Source: Pseudomonas mandelii (GTDB lineage: Bacteria; Pseudomonadota; Gammaproteobacteria; Pseudomonadales; Pseudomonadaceae). From it: a stretch of DNA of 64,000 nucleotides. Below are positions 19,437-28,285 of this stretch, in pieces. Each line of letters begins with the position of its first letter. Position 1 is the first letter of the stretch. The stretch lies in assembly GCF_900106065.1 (NCBI RefSeq), contig NZ_LT629796.1, positions 558,001 through 622,000 of the forward strand. Reading direction: 5' to 3'. The position numbers were made by a program, and so were the translations under genes. The notes beneath the pieces are model-generated. The model was not told where the DNA came from. It worked only from the letters and a program-made list of their open reading frames with translations, and did not search any database.

Positions 19437-20613
19437 GGGCTTCCATCAGTTCAGTGGCGCAACGGGTGATTCGCTGGCAGGCGTCACGCAAGGGTTCCGC
19501 GCCCAGCACCAGGCCCAGGCGAATATGCCCGGCTGCGCTCGGACCGAAGGCTTCACCGGCCAGCACCGACACGCCATGACGGTCGAGCAAGCGGTCGGCA
19601 AACGCTTGGGCGCTGAGCCCGGTGTCGCGTATATCGACCATCACGAACATTCCGCCATCGGGTTTCAAGGCCCGCACGCCGGGGCAGTCGGCCAGGCATT
19701 CGCAGACCAGATCGCGGCGTTGGCGATAGGCTTCGCGCATCGTGTCCAGTTCCGGCAGGTTGCTTTCCAGCGCGACGACGGCGGCGTCCTGCACGAAGTC
19801 CGGCAAACCGTAGAGCATGCACAGCGCGAGGTTTTCCAGGTGCTCGGCCAGCGCCGGTGGCGCGATTGACCAGCCGATGCGCCAGCCGGTCATGGCGTGG
19901 GATTTCGACAGGCTGTTGAGTGTCGCGGTGCGCTCAGCCATGCCCGGCAAACTCGCCGGACTGATGTGTTCGCCGTCGAACAGCAACTCGCTGTAGACCT
20001 CATCGGAAATCAGCCACAGGTCGTGGGTGATGCATAAATCTGCAAGCGCCTGCCAGGTGCTGCGCGACAAACTGGCGCCGGACGGGTTGTGTGGACTGTT
20101 CAGTGCCAGCGCGCGGGTACGCGGCGTGATGCGGGTGGCGACGTCTTCGGGCAACACCCGAAACCCGTTTTCGGAACGCACCGGCACCGGAATCACCACC
20201 GCACCGCAGGCACCGAACACGGCTTCATAAGTGACGTACATCGGCTCGGCGACGAGCACTTCGTCGCCCGGATTCAGTACGCACTGCGCCACGCAGAACA
20301 ACGCGCATTGCGCCCCGGCGAGCACGGTGACCTGCTCCGCCGAAACGTGCTGGCCACTGCGTTTGGCGTAATGCCGGGCGATGCTTTCACGCAGTGCGCG
20401 TTTGCCACGCACGTCGGCGTAGTGGGTGTTGCCGGACAACAGGCTGTCGATGGCCGCCTGCACAATCGGCACCGGGGTGTCGAAATCCGGGTCGCCAACT
20501 GACAGCAGCAAAATGTCTTCGCCCTGCTCTTTCAGCGCCAAAGCGCGGTAGTGAATGTCCCAGGCGGCAGCGCCGTCACCGGCGATGCGTTGAGTCAGAT
20601 CGGAAAAGCGCAT
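19423..20613 (-). CDS. aruH: Arginine:pyruvate transaminase
   Basis: 396 aa class I/II PLP aminotransferase. The Schiff-base Lys lies in SLSKSHAMTGWRIGW (near 235) and the conserved Asn/Pro block is NSPHNPSG. Its position next to aruI matches P. aeruginosa PA4976-PA4977, where AruH makes 2-ketoarginine from L-arginine and pyruvate. It starts 27 bases after aruI and overlaps the aldehyde dehydrogenase. Specificity for arginine is inferred from synteny. Confidence 0.85.
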   Translation of the reverse strand: MRFSDLTQRIAGDGAAAWDIHYRALALKEQGEDILLLSVGDPDFDTPVPIVQAAIDSLLSGNTHYADVRGKRALRESIARHYAKRSGQHVSAEQVTVLAGAQCALFCVAQCVLNPGDEVLVAEPMYVTYEAVFGACGAVVIPVPVRSENGFRVLPEDVATRITPRTRALALNSPHNPSGASLSRSTWQALADLCITHDLWLISDEVYSELLFDGEHISPASLPGMAERTATLNSLSKSHAMTGWRIGWSIAPPALAEHLENLALCMLYGLPDFVQDAAVVALESNLPELDTMREAYRQRRDLVCECLADCPGVRALKPDGGMFVMVDIRDTGLSAQAFADRLLDRHGVSVLAGEAFGPSAAGHIRLGLVLGAEPLRDACQRITRCATELMEAHVYA

Positions 20614-20640
20614 GGCGGTATCCTTTTTACAAAATTGGAG

Positions 20641-22248
20641 TCACTGCGCGCACGCGTGCTTGAGTTCGATCAGGGTCACGCCGTTGCGCTTGAAGCCGTG
20701 GCGCAAGTCGGTTTGCAACTCGGCCAGGCTTTGCGGCTCGCTGACCGTGCAACCGAACGCACGGGCAAGGGCGGCAAAGTCCGGGTTGCGCGGCAGCACG
20801 CCAATCGGCTCGATATCCAGCCCGATCATGTCGTCGCGGATCTGTCCCAGCGCGTCGTTGTTCCAGAGCAACACCACCAGCGGGCTGTCCAGCTCTTCGA
20901 CGGCGGTGGCCAGTTCCTGCGCGGTGTAGAGAAAACCGCCGTCGCCAACCAGCACCAGACCCGGCCGCTGCGGCGCGCCGAACTTGGCGCCGATGCCCGC
21001 CGGCAAGCCATAACCCAGCGTGCCGTAGCCGGTCGGATGCAACCAGCTGCGTGGTGCCAGGCTGTTGAAGGCGTAGTTGCCGGTGTAGGCCAGTTGGGTC
21101 ATGTCGGTGCTGATGAAGGCATCGTCCGGCAGCTCCGCAGCGATACGTTCGAGTATCGCTTGATGGATCGACTGCAAGGGACCGTGGTTGTTTTGCACCG
21201 CTTCACGCAGCGCTGCGACGGACGCGATCGCTGCACTGGCATCGCGATTGACGGGCGACAGACGTTCCAGCAACGCGGCGAGGGTGTGTTGCGCATCGCC
21301 TTGCAGCGCCACCGCGCACGGGTAGAAATCGTTGAACTTGCGCGGGTCGATGTCCACGCGCAGCAGCTCGGCATTCAGCGGCAGACGCTCGCGCCAGAAA
21401 TCGGTGTCGGCCATTTCGGTGCCAACGGCCAGCACCACGTCCGCCTCGGCGATGAGTTGCCAGCCCGGCTCGACGCACAGGGTCGAGCCGGCATTGAGGG
21501 ATGCATCCGGCGGCAACAGGCCTTTGCCGGCCACGCTGGTAAACAGCGGCGCGGCGAGTCGGGTGCTGAGTTCATGCACTTGCTGCTGCGCATTCAATGC
21601 GCCACCGCCGGCGATGATCATCGGCCGTTTGGCGCTTTGCAGTTTGGCCACGGCCTGATCCAGCGCCGTAGCGGCCGGTACGCCACGGCTCGGGCGACGC
21701 ACCACTTCATTGCTCCAGTCGCGGCTGACCTTTGCCGACAGCACGTCGAGCGGCACGGAAATGTGCACCGGGCGCGGACGCTCACTGTCAAACACCGCGT
21801 AGGCACGGGCGATCAATTCGGGCAGGTCTTCGGCGCTAAGGGCTACCGCCGAAAACGCCGTGATCGGCGCGGTAATTGCGCGCTGGTCCTGGGTTTCGTG
21901 CAGGCACCCCCAGCCTTTGCCGAGGCTGGCGGTGTGGTTGACGCTGGATATCACCAGCATCGGAATCGAGTCGGCATAGGCCTGGCCGATGCCGGTCGCG
22001 GCATTGGTCACGCCCGGCCCGGTGATGATGAAGCACACACCCGGTTTTCCGCTGACTCGGGCGTAGCCGTCGGCCATGAAACTGGCGCCTTGCTCATGGC
22101 GCGTCAGCACATGGCGAATGCCGCTGCCGGGCAGGCCACGGTACAACTCCAGCGTGTGTACGCCGGGGATGCCGAACACGGTGTCGACGCCGTAGTTGGC
22201 CAGCAGGCGGACCAGGGCCTGGCCGCCGGTCAATGTTGTGCTTTGCAT
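20641..22248 (-). CDS. aruI: 5-guanidino-2-oxopentanoate (2-ketoarginine) decarboxylase, ThDP enzyme
   Basis: 535 aa of the acetolactate synthase-like ThDP family. The N-terminal catalytic Glu region is RHEQGASFMADGYARV, and the C-terminal ThDP motif runs GDGGFLYTAQELAT to LLWNNDALGQI. It decarboxylates 2-ketoarginine to 4-guanidinobutyraldehyde in the arginine transaminase pathway. The ATG at 22248 is chosen over a GTG at 22254 because GAGG then sits eight bases upstream. It begins 10 bases past the acyl-CoA ligase stop. Confidence 0.88.
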   Translation of the reverse strand: MQSTTLTGGQALVRLLANYGVDTVFGIPGVHTLELYRGLPGSGIRHVLTRHEQGASFMADGYARVSGKPGVCFIITGPGVTNAATGIGQAYADSIPMLVISSVNHTASLGKGWGCLHETQDQRAITAPITAFSAVALSAEDLPELIARAYAVFDSERPRPVHISVPLDVLSAKVSRDWSNEVVRRPSRGVPAATALDQAVAKLQSAKRPMIIAGGGALNAQQQVHELSTRLAAPLFTSVAGKGLLPPDASLNAGSTLCVEPGWQLIAEADVVLAVGTEMADTDFWRERLPLNAELLRVDIDPRKFNDFYPCAVALQGDAQHTLAALLERLSPVNRDASAAIASVAALREAVQNNHGPLQSIHQAILERIAAELPDDAFISTDMTQLAYTGNYAFNSLAPRSWLHPTGYGTLGYGLPAGIGAKFGAPQRPGLVLVGDGGFLYTAQELATAVEELDSPLVVLLWNNDALGQIRDDMIGLDIEPIGVLPRNPDFAALARAFGCTVSEPQSLAELQTDLRHGFKRNGVTLIELKHACAQ

Positions 22249-22258
22249 ATTCACGTCC

Positions 22259-24358
22259 TCACTCGTGGCCGAGGCGAATCAACGCATCGACCGCAGTCGT
22301 GCCATCGGCACCGACCAACAATGGGTTCACATCAAGTTCCAGCAACTGCCCGGCGTTCTCGCAGGCGTAATCGGCGACCGCTCGAATCGCCGCCACCAGC
22401 GCGTCCAGATCCGCCACTTGGCGACCGCGAAAACCTTGCAGCAACGCGGCACTGCGCAGGCCGAGCAACGCTTGGCGAATGGCGCCATCGGTGGTGGGCA
22501 GCAACAGGCTGCGACTGTCCTTGAGCAACTCCACCAGAATTCCGCCCGCGCCGATGACCAGGGCCAGTCCGAAGTCGTTTTCGCGTTTGATGCCGACGAT
22601 CAGCTCGGCCAACGGCGGCTTGGCCATGGGCTCCAGCAGCACCTGATCGAACGGCACGTGCGGCGCGTAATCGACGAGGCTGGCGCGCATTTTTTCCAGG
22701 GCAGCGTTCAGAGCGGCGCCGTCCTTGAGGTTCAACGCCACGGCGCCGGCTTCGGTTTTGTGCGGCAGTTGGGAGCTGACCGCTTTCAATACCAACGGAT
22801 AACCCAGCGCGTTGGCGTCGCTCAACGCCTCGTCTGGTGAGCTCAACACGCCGTTGGGCGTCTGCAGGCCGAAGGCGCGCAACGCTTTTTTCGAATCCCA
22901 TTCATTGAGCAAGCGACCTTCGCCTTCCAGCGCCTGAGGGCAGTGCGGCACCAGCACTGATTCACCGAGCGCCAGCAGCGCCTGACGGTTGCGTTGATAG
23001 CCAGCAATCCGACCCCACGCGGCCAGCCCGTCTTCGACGCCTTGCAACGCCGCCACGCCTTGGGTATGCAGACGTTCGCGAGCGTGGGCCGGCAGCAATT
23101 CCGGGAAGGCCGAGGTGACAAAACCGGTCTTGCCGTGGCGGATCAGCGCAGCACAGAACAGCTCCAGCAGCAGGTCGCATTCCTTGCGTTCGCCGGTAAA
23201 TTGCGCCGGGTAATCGAGCACCAGCATCGCCGCATCGGCTTCGGTGCGCAGGGCGCTGTCGAGCATGTGGTTCAAGGCTTCGCCATCGCCCCAGATCGCC
23301 GTGGTGAAATCCAGCGGATTGACCAGATTGGCGTAGCTCGGCAGCACTTGCGCCAGCTCATCGCGCTGACCTTCGTCGAGTTTCGGCAAGCTCAGCTCGT
23401 TGCGCTCGGCGTAGTCGGCAATCAGCCCGGCATCGCCTCCCGAACAGGCCAGTGCGATCAGGCTGTTGCCCGCCGGCAACTTGCCGCACGCCGCCGCTTT
23501 CAAGGTTTCGACGAAACTCACCGGGCCGCTGACGCGGATCACGCCGAGGCGCGCAAACAGACTGTCGTACAGCGCATCGGAACCGGACAGCGAGCTTGTG
23601 TGACTCAGCGCCAGCTCGGCACCGATCTGCGACACGCCGGTTTTCAAGGCGATGATCGGAATGCCCTTCTCCAATGCCTTGTGCGCCGCGCGGGCGAAAC
23701 CCGGGACGTTTTTCAGGCCTTCGAGGTGCAAGCCGATGGCGGTGACGCGCGGCTCATCGAGCAACACGTCCATCAATTCGGCGATGCCCAGTTGCGCCTG
23801 ATTGCCGACCGACGCCATGTAGGCCACTGGTAGCGAGCGGTCACTCATGGACAGGTTGTAGGCAAAGTTACCGCTTTGGGTCAGGACGGCGACGCCCTTC
23901 TCCACCGGTTTTCCTCCATGGGCCACCGGCCACAGCGCGGAGCTGTGCAAATAGTCGAGCAGGCCGTAACAGTTGGGGCCAAGCAAGGCCATGTGGCCGG
24001 CGGCTTTGAGCAATTGTTGCTGCAAGGCCTGGCCCTCGGCACCGGTTTCGGCGAACCCGGAGGCGTAGCAGATCGCCCCGCCTGCGCCCTTGGCGGCCAG
24101 TTCGGCAACGCAGGTCAGGGTCAGCTCGCGGTTGGTCGCGATGAACACCGCGTCCGGGCCGCACGGCAGATCGGCAATACGGCGCACACACGGCACGCCT
24201 TCAAGGCTGTCGTGCTGCGGATTGACCAGCCACATCTCGCCAAGGTAACCGCCGTCGGCGCAGCGCTTGAGCGCGCGGGCCATGCTGCGGCCACCGATAA
24301 ACGCCAGGTGGCGCGGTGCGAGCATGCGTTTTAGGTTGTCACGAATCGTTTGCGACAT
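22259..24358 (-). CDS. ADP-forming acyl-CoA synthetase (acetate--CoA ligase family), fused alpha-beta
   Basis: 699 aa. The N-terminal CoA-binding domain (residues ~8-130) and succinyl-CoA-ligase-like domains include SHTSSLSGSD, the block that carries the conserved active-site His in this family. A C-terminal ATP-grasp domain follows (LNEWDSKKALRAFGL, YPLVLKAVSS, LLEPMAKPPLAELIVG). The ATG at 24358 is chosen because GGGAGA lies six bases upstream. In this operon it could charge 4-guanidinobutyrate or another acid with CoA; the substrate is inference. Confidence 0.82.
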   Translation of the reverse strand: MSQTIRDNLKRMLAPRHLAFIGGRSMARALKRCADGGYLGEMWLVNPQHDSLEGVPCVRRIADLPCGPDAVFIATNRELTLTCVAELAAKGAGGAICYASGFAETGAEGQALQQQLLKAAGHMALLGPNCYGLLDYLHSSALWPVAHGGKPVEKGVAVLTQSGNFAYNLSMSDRSLPVAYMASVGNQAQLGIAELMDVLLDEPRVTAIGLHLEGLKNVPGFARAAHKALEKGIPIIALKTGVSQIGAELALSHTSSLSGSDALYDSLFARLGVIRVSGPVSFVETLKAAACGKLPAGNSLIALACSGGDAGLIADYAERNELSLPKLDEGQRDELAQVLPSYANLVNPLDFTTAIWGDGEALNHMLDSALRTEADAAMLVLDYPAQFTGERKECDLLLELFCAALIRHGKTGFVTSAFPELLPAHARERLHTQGVAALQGVEDGLAAWGRIAGYQRNRQALLALGESVLVPHCPQALEGEGRLLNEWDSKKALRAFGLQTPNGVLSSPDEALSDANALGYPLVLKAVSSQLPHKTEAGAVALNLKDGAALNAALEKMRASLVDYAPHVPFDQVLLEPMAKPPLAELIVGIKRENDFGLALVIGAGGILVELLKDSRSLLLPTTDGAIRQALLGLRSAALLQGFRGRQVADLDALVAAIRAVADYACENAGQLLELDVNPLLVGADGTTAVDALIRLGHE

Positions 24359-24376
24359 AGCCATTCTCCCGACCGG

Positions 24377-25537
24377 TCAGCGCAACAGTGGCCGCAGCAA
24401 TTCGCGGGAAATGATGTGGCGCTGGATCTCCGAGGTGCCTTCCCAGACGCGCTCGATCCGCGCGTTGCGCCAGATGCGTTCCACCGGGCATTCGTCCATC
24501 AGGCCCATGCCGCCAAAAATCTGCACCGCCTCATCGGCGACCTTGCCGAGCACTTCACTGGCAAACAACTTGGCCATGCCGGCCTCGCCGTCGGTCATGG
24601 TGCCCTGGTCCATTTTCCAGGCGGTGTGCAAGGTCAGCAGTTCGGCGGCGCGGATCTGCGTGACCATGTCGGCGAGCTTGAACGAGATGCCCTGGTAGGT
24701 GCCGATCGGCTGGCCGAACTGCTTGCGGTCGGCGGCCCATTGCAGCGACACGTCGAGCGCGCGTTGCGCCTGGCCGACGCAGTTGGCGGCGACCATCACC
24801 CGTCCGGCCGTGAGCCAGGCGTTGGCCACGTCCCAGCCCTTGCCGACTTCCCCCAGCACTTTATTGGCGGGGACGCGGCAGTCGTCGAAGAACATTTCAA
24901 AGGTGTGATAACCGCGGTTGCTCACGCACTTGGGCCCCCGGCGAATGGTCATGCCCGGCGTGTCGCGGTCGACCAGGAACGACGTCACGGCGTTGCGCTG
25001 TTTGCCGTTGTGCTCGTAGGTGTCGGTGACCGCGAAAACGATGGCGAAATCGGCATGACCGGCGTGGCTGATGAAGTGCTTGCTGCCGTTGAGAATGAAG
25101 TCATCGCCGTCGCGCACGGCACGGGTCTTGATCGCGTTGGCGTCGGAACCGGCACCCGGCTCGGTCAGCGCGAAGCAATCGATTTTCTCGCCCTGGATGC
25201 ACGGCAGCAGGTAGTCGTTGATCTGCTCGCCGGTGCAAGCCATGAGGATTTTCGACGGCCGCGCGACAAACACATGCAGCGCCCACGAAACCTTGGACAG
25301 TTCACGCTCGATCAGCGCCTGGGACAGGTAATCGAGGCCGCCACCGCCCACTTCTTCCGGCATGTTGAAGGCATAGAAACCTGCCGCAATCGCCTTGCCA
25401 CGGATCTGTGCCGCCAGCTCCGGGGAGACTTCGTCGGCGCGGTCGACCGCTTCCTCATGAGGCAGCAGTTCCTTGGCGACAAAGCTGCGTACCGCGTCCA
25501 CCAACATGTCTTGTTCTTGGGTCAGTTGGAAATTCAT
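24377..25537 (-). CDS. Acyl-CoA dehydrogenase
   Basis: 386 aa FAD enzyme. It shows CFALTEPGAGSDA and the substrate/FAD block DFILNGSKHFIS, and the C-terminal GMGLMDECPVERIWR then ERVWEGTSEIQR, in which Glu of VWEGT is the usual catalytic base position. It lies between the enoyl-CoA hydratase and acyl-CoA ligase genes. P. aeruginosa has a similar gene (PA4979) beside aruHI. It presumably forms a 2,3-enoyl-CoA from the acid activated by the ligase. Confidence 0.85.
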   Translation of the reverse strand: MNFQLTQEQDMLVDAVRSFVAKELLPHEEAVDRADEVSPELAAQIRGKAIAAGFYAFNMPEEVGGGGLDYLSQALIERELSKVSWALHVFVARPSKILMACTGEQINDYLLPCIQGEKIDCFALTEPGAGSDANAIKTRAVRDGDDFILNGSKHFISHAGHADFAIVFAVTDTYEHNGKQRNAVTSFLVDRDTPGMTIRRGPKCVSNRGYHTFEMFFDDCRVPANKVLGEVGKGWDVANAWLTAGRVMVAANCVGQAQRALDVSLQWAADRKQFGQPIGTYQGISFKLADMVTQIRAAELLTLHTAWKMDQGTMTDGEAGMAKLFASEVLGKVADEAVQIFGGMGLMDECPVERIWRNARIERVWEGTSEIQRHIISRELLRPLLR

Positions 25538-25590
25538 GGGGCTACCTGTTGTTCATGTGCTGAGTAGGTGTACGAGGCCAGTCATCGGGC

Positions 25591-26382
25591 CTATTGGCCG
25601 CTGAAGTGTGCCGGGCGTTTTTCGATGGCGGCGCGCAAGGCTTCGGCGCCGTCTTTGCTGCGACCGCAAAGCAGGCCGGCGGCGAGCTCGGCTTGCAGTT
25701 GCTCCGGCAGGCTGCGCTGGGCGCCTTCGCGCATGAGTTTTTTGGTCTGGGCGAAAGCGAACGTCGGACCGTTGGCCAGGCGCGTGGCCAATTCGGTGGT
25801 CACGTCGTGCAGTTGTTCATCGGCGCAGACTTCGCCGACGAGACCGGCGGCCAAGGCACGGTCGGCGCCCCACAACTCGTCGAGGAACAGCAGGCGCTTG
25901 GCTTGTTCGGTGCCGATCAGGCGCGGCAGATGCCAGCTGGCACCGGCGTCCGGCGAGTAGGCCATGCTGGTGTAGCCGGCCTTGAAGCGCGCCGATTGCG
26001 CGGCGATGCGCAGGTCGCAGCACAGCGTCAGGTCCATCCCGGCGCCGACGGCGGTGCCGTTGATGGCGGCGATGGTCGGTTTTTCCAGGCTGTACAAACG
26101 GCTCATCAATGCATGGGCGGTTTCGGTCCAGCCGTAGCTTTCGAGGGCGCCACGGGCTTCGGCATCGGCCCACTCGGCGAGATCCGCGCCGGAACAGAAA
26201 CTGCGGCCGCTGCCGGTCAGCACCACGACCCGAACGGAGGGATCGGCGTTGAACTCATCAAGCACGGCGTGCAGATTTTTCAGGGTCGGAATGTCCAGCG
26301 CATTACGCTGATCGGGGCGATCGAGGGTGATCCAGGCCACGCCGGCTTTTACTTGGCACAGCAGAGAAATGTGAGTAGTCAT
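25591..26382 (-). CDS. Enoyl-CoA hydratase/isomerase family protein
   Basis: 263 aa crotonase fold. The oxyanion-hole segments are SGADLAEW (near 66) and INGTAVGAGMDL (near 108). At the two catalytic Glu positions of rat crotonase the sequence reads Asp (GAGMDL) and GYTSMAYSPDAG, so the canonical hydratase pair is not present. The Asp in SPDAG resembles PaaG-type isomerases. First gene of the aru operon, 53 bases before the acyl-CoA dehydrogenase. Confidence 0.8.
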   Translation of the reverse strand: MTTHISLLCQVKAGVAWITLDRPDQRNALDIPTLKNLHAVLDEFNADPSVRVVVLTGSGRSFCSGADLAEWADAEARGALESYGWTETAHALMSRLYSLEKPTIAAINGTAVGAGMDLTLCCDLRIAAQSARFKAGYTSMAYSPDAGASWHLPRLIGTEQAKRLLFLDELWGADRALAAGLVGEVCADEQLHDVTTELATRLANGPTFAFAQTKKLMREGAQRSLPEQLQAELAAGLLCGRSKDGAEALRAAIEKRPAHFSGQ

Positions 26383-26686
26383 GCGAATCCTCGAATTATT
26401 GTGTTTGGCGTGAGGTGGTGCGACTTAGGGTAATACTAAACGAGTGTTCAGCAAGACGGCAATTGGCTGAAGAGCGGGCTGTAACAGCTGCGCTTACTTA
26501 GTAAGTAGTTGATTTTGTTGATTTAAGTTCTGACATCCAGCCATGCGACGACTGCGCTGTTACAACTTTGAACAACTGCCTACAGCGCGTAACCCACCAA
26601 AAACAACGATGGGAGCAAGCCGTGGCGAGGGGGTTGATCCTCTCGCCACGGCTTGCTCCCATGGGGTTTTGTCTTGGTGTGTACCG
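26383..26686. other. Intergenic gap upstream of the aru catabolic operon
   Basis: About 300 bases between the permease stop and the enoyl-CoA hydratase start. It holds the long inverted repeat at 26609-26662 and, nearer 26383-26540, an AT-richer segment (TTAGTAAGTAGTTGATTTTG) likely to contain the operon promoter. No gene is seen. Confidence 0.6.
26609..26662. repeat. Long inverted repeat, REP-like, probable terminator
   Basis: ATGGGAGCAAGCCGTGGCGA and its inverted copy form a 21-bp perfect stem around an ~11-base loop. It lies 24 bases past the permease stop and is likely to end permease transcription. The GGGAGCAAGCC core is a different REP class from the GCGAGCCTGCTCGC type. Confidence 0.8.
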
Positions 26687-28099
26687 CTACGCCGTCGGCA
26701 AGCTCGGTGCCAGCACCGCCTGGCGCTTGCGTTGAGTCAGGAAGTACGCGGCGTAGCACACCGCGATAAACCCGAAGCCCCAATACAGCGAAGGGCGCTG
26801 CGTTTCATCCAATGCCAGGAACACGAACAGCGAACAGCACAACGCAATGCATGTCAGCGGCAACAGCGGGAACCACGGCGCGCGGTATTTCAAGTCGCTG
26901 AGCTTGCCGCCATCGCGCAGGTAAGCCTTGCGGAATTTGTACTGCGCCAGCGCGATCACGATCCAGGTCACCGTGCCCGACATGCCGCTCACCGCCATCA
27001 ACACCATGAACAGCGTGTCCGCCGCGACGAAGCTGGTCATCAACGACACCAGCGCGAAGCACAAGGTGATGCTCAGCGCCCGTAACGGCACGCCGCGCTT
27101 GCTCAACGGCGACAGGCTTTTCGGCGCCATGCCGGTCTTGGACATCGCCCACAGAATGCGCGTAGAGGCATACAGGCCCGAGTTACCCACCGACAGAATC
27201 GCCGTAAGAATCACAAAGTTCATCAAGTCAGCCGCATAAGGAATGCCGACCATGTCGAACACTTGCACGAACGGACTTTCCATCAACCCGGCCTGCTGCC
27301 ACGGCACGATTGCCGACAGCACCACGATCGCCAGCACATAGAAAATCAACACGCGAAACACCACGTTGCGCACGGCACGCGGGATGCTTTTTTCCGGCTG
27401 ATCGGTTTCGCCGGCGGCCACGCCCATGATCTCGCAGCCCTGGAAGGCGTAGACCACAGTCATCATCACTGCGAACACCGCCGACAAACCGTTGGGGAAC
27501 AGCGAGTCGCCGATCAGGTTGGTCATCATCGGTGCCGGTGCACCACTGGTCAGTGGGATCGCGCCGAAAATCACCAGTACGCCGACCACAATAAACCCGA
27601 GGATCGCCGCGACCTTGATCCCGGAAAACCAGTATTCCGCTTCACCAAAAGCGCGTGTGGCCAACGCATTCAGGCCGAACAGCACCACCACGAACAGCGC
27701 CGACCAGTACCAGATCGGAATGGTTGGAAACCAGCGTTCCATCAGCATGCCTGCCGCCGTGAACTCCAGGCCCACCGTGGTCGCCCAACTCATCCAGTAC
27801 ACCCAGCCGATCATGAAGCCGGTGGCCGGCCCGATGAACTTGGTCGCGTGGGTTTGAAACGAGCCGGACACCGGCATTTGCACGGACAATTCGCCCAGGC
27901 ACACCATCACCAGGTACATCAGGAAACCGGCGACCAGGTAAGCGAGAATCGCCCCCACCGGCCCGCCCTGATTGATCGTCACTCCGGAGCCCATAAACAA
28001 CCCCGTGCCGATCACGCCCCCCAGGGACAACATGAAGATGTGTCGGCTTTTTAAAGCGCGGGTCAGGTGGATGCCATTACGTTCGATAGATTCGCTCAT
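26687..28099 (-). CDS. Amino acid permease (APC superfamily, GABA permease-like)
   Basis: 470 aa with twelve predicted membrane helices. The start of TM1 reads LSLGGVIGTGLFMGSG, the substrate-binding glycine-rich loop of AAT-family permeases. It lies between the aru operon and the sensor genes, as PA4981 does in P. aeruginosa. It is probably an inner-membrane symporter for arginine or a product of the pathway such as 4-guanidinobutyrate; substrate is inferred. It is separately transcribed from the operon because of the inverted repeat downstream. Confidence 0.85.
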   Translation of the reverse strand: MSESIERNGIHLTRALKSRHIFMLSLGGVIGTGLFMGSGVTINQGGPVGAILAYLVAGFLMYLVMVCLGELSVQMPVSGSFQTHATKFIGPATGFMIGWVYWMSWATTVGLEFTAAGMLMERWFPTIPIWYWSALFVVVLFGLNALATRAFGEAEYWFSGIKVAAILGFIVVGVLVIFGAIPLTSGAPAPMMTNLIGDSLFPNGLSAVFAVMMTVVYAFQGCEIMGVAAGETDQPEKSIPRAVRNVVFRVLIFYVLAIVVLSAIVPWQQAGLMESPFVQVFDMVGIPYAADLMNFVILTAILSVGNSGLYASTRILWAMSKTGMAPKSLSPLSKRGVPLRALSITLCFALVSLMTSFVAADTLFMVLMAVSGMSGTVTWIVIALAQYKFRKAYLRDGGKLSDLKYRAPWFPLLPLTCIALCCSLFVFLALDETQRPSLYWGFGFIAVCYAAYFLTQRKRQAVLAPSLPTA

Positions 28100-28285
28100 G
28101 TCCGCACCCCATCAGCAAGGTGCGCGTGGCGCGAGGAGGGATCAGCTTTACGGCGGTTCATTATTATTATCTCCAATAAGCTTCGAAGACCGCGCTGTGG
28201 CGGTTATCTCGATTATTGGAAGGCCATGTAAGCTCCCGTTGACCTTAACGCTCGAAGTTGTAAAAAGTCGTAACGAACTTGTATG

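Noticed and set aside
20551..22524. 657-codon plus-strand open frame
   Set aside because: Antisense to aruI and the acyl-CoA ligase; it reflects GC-rich codon use of the real genes.
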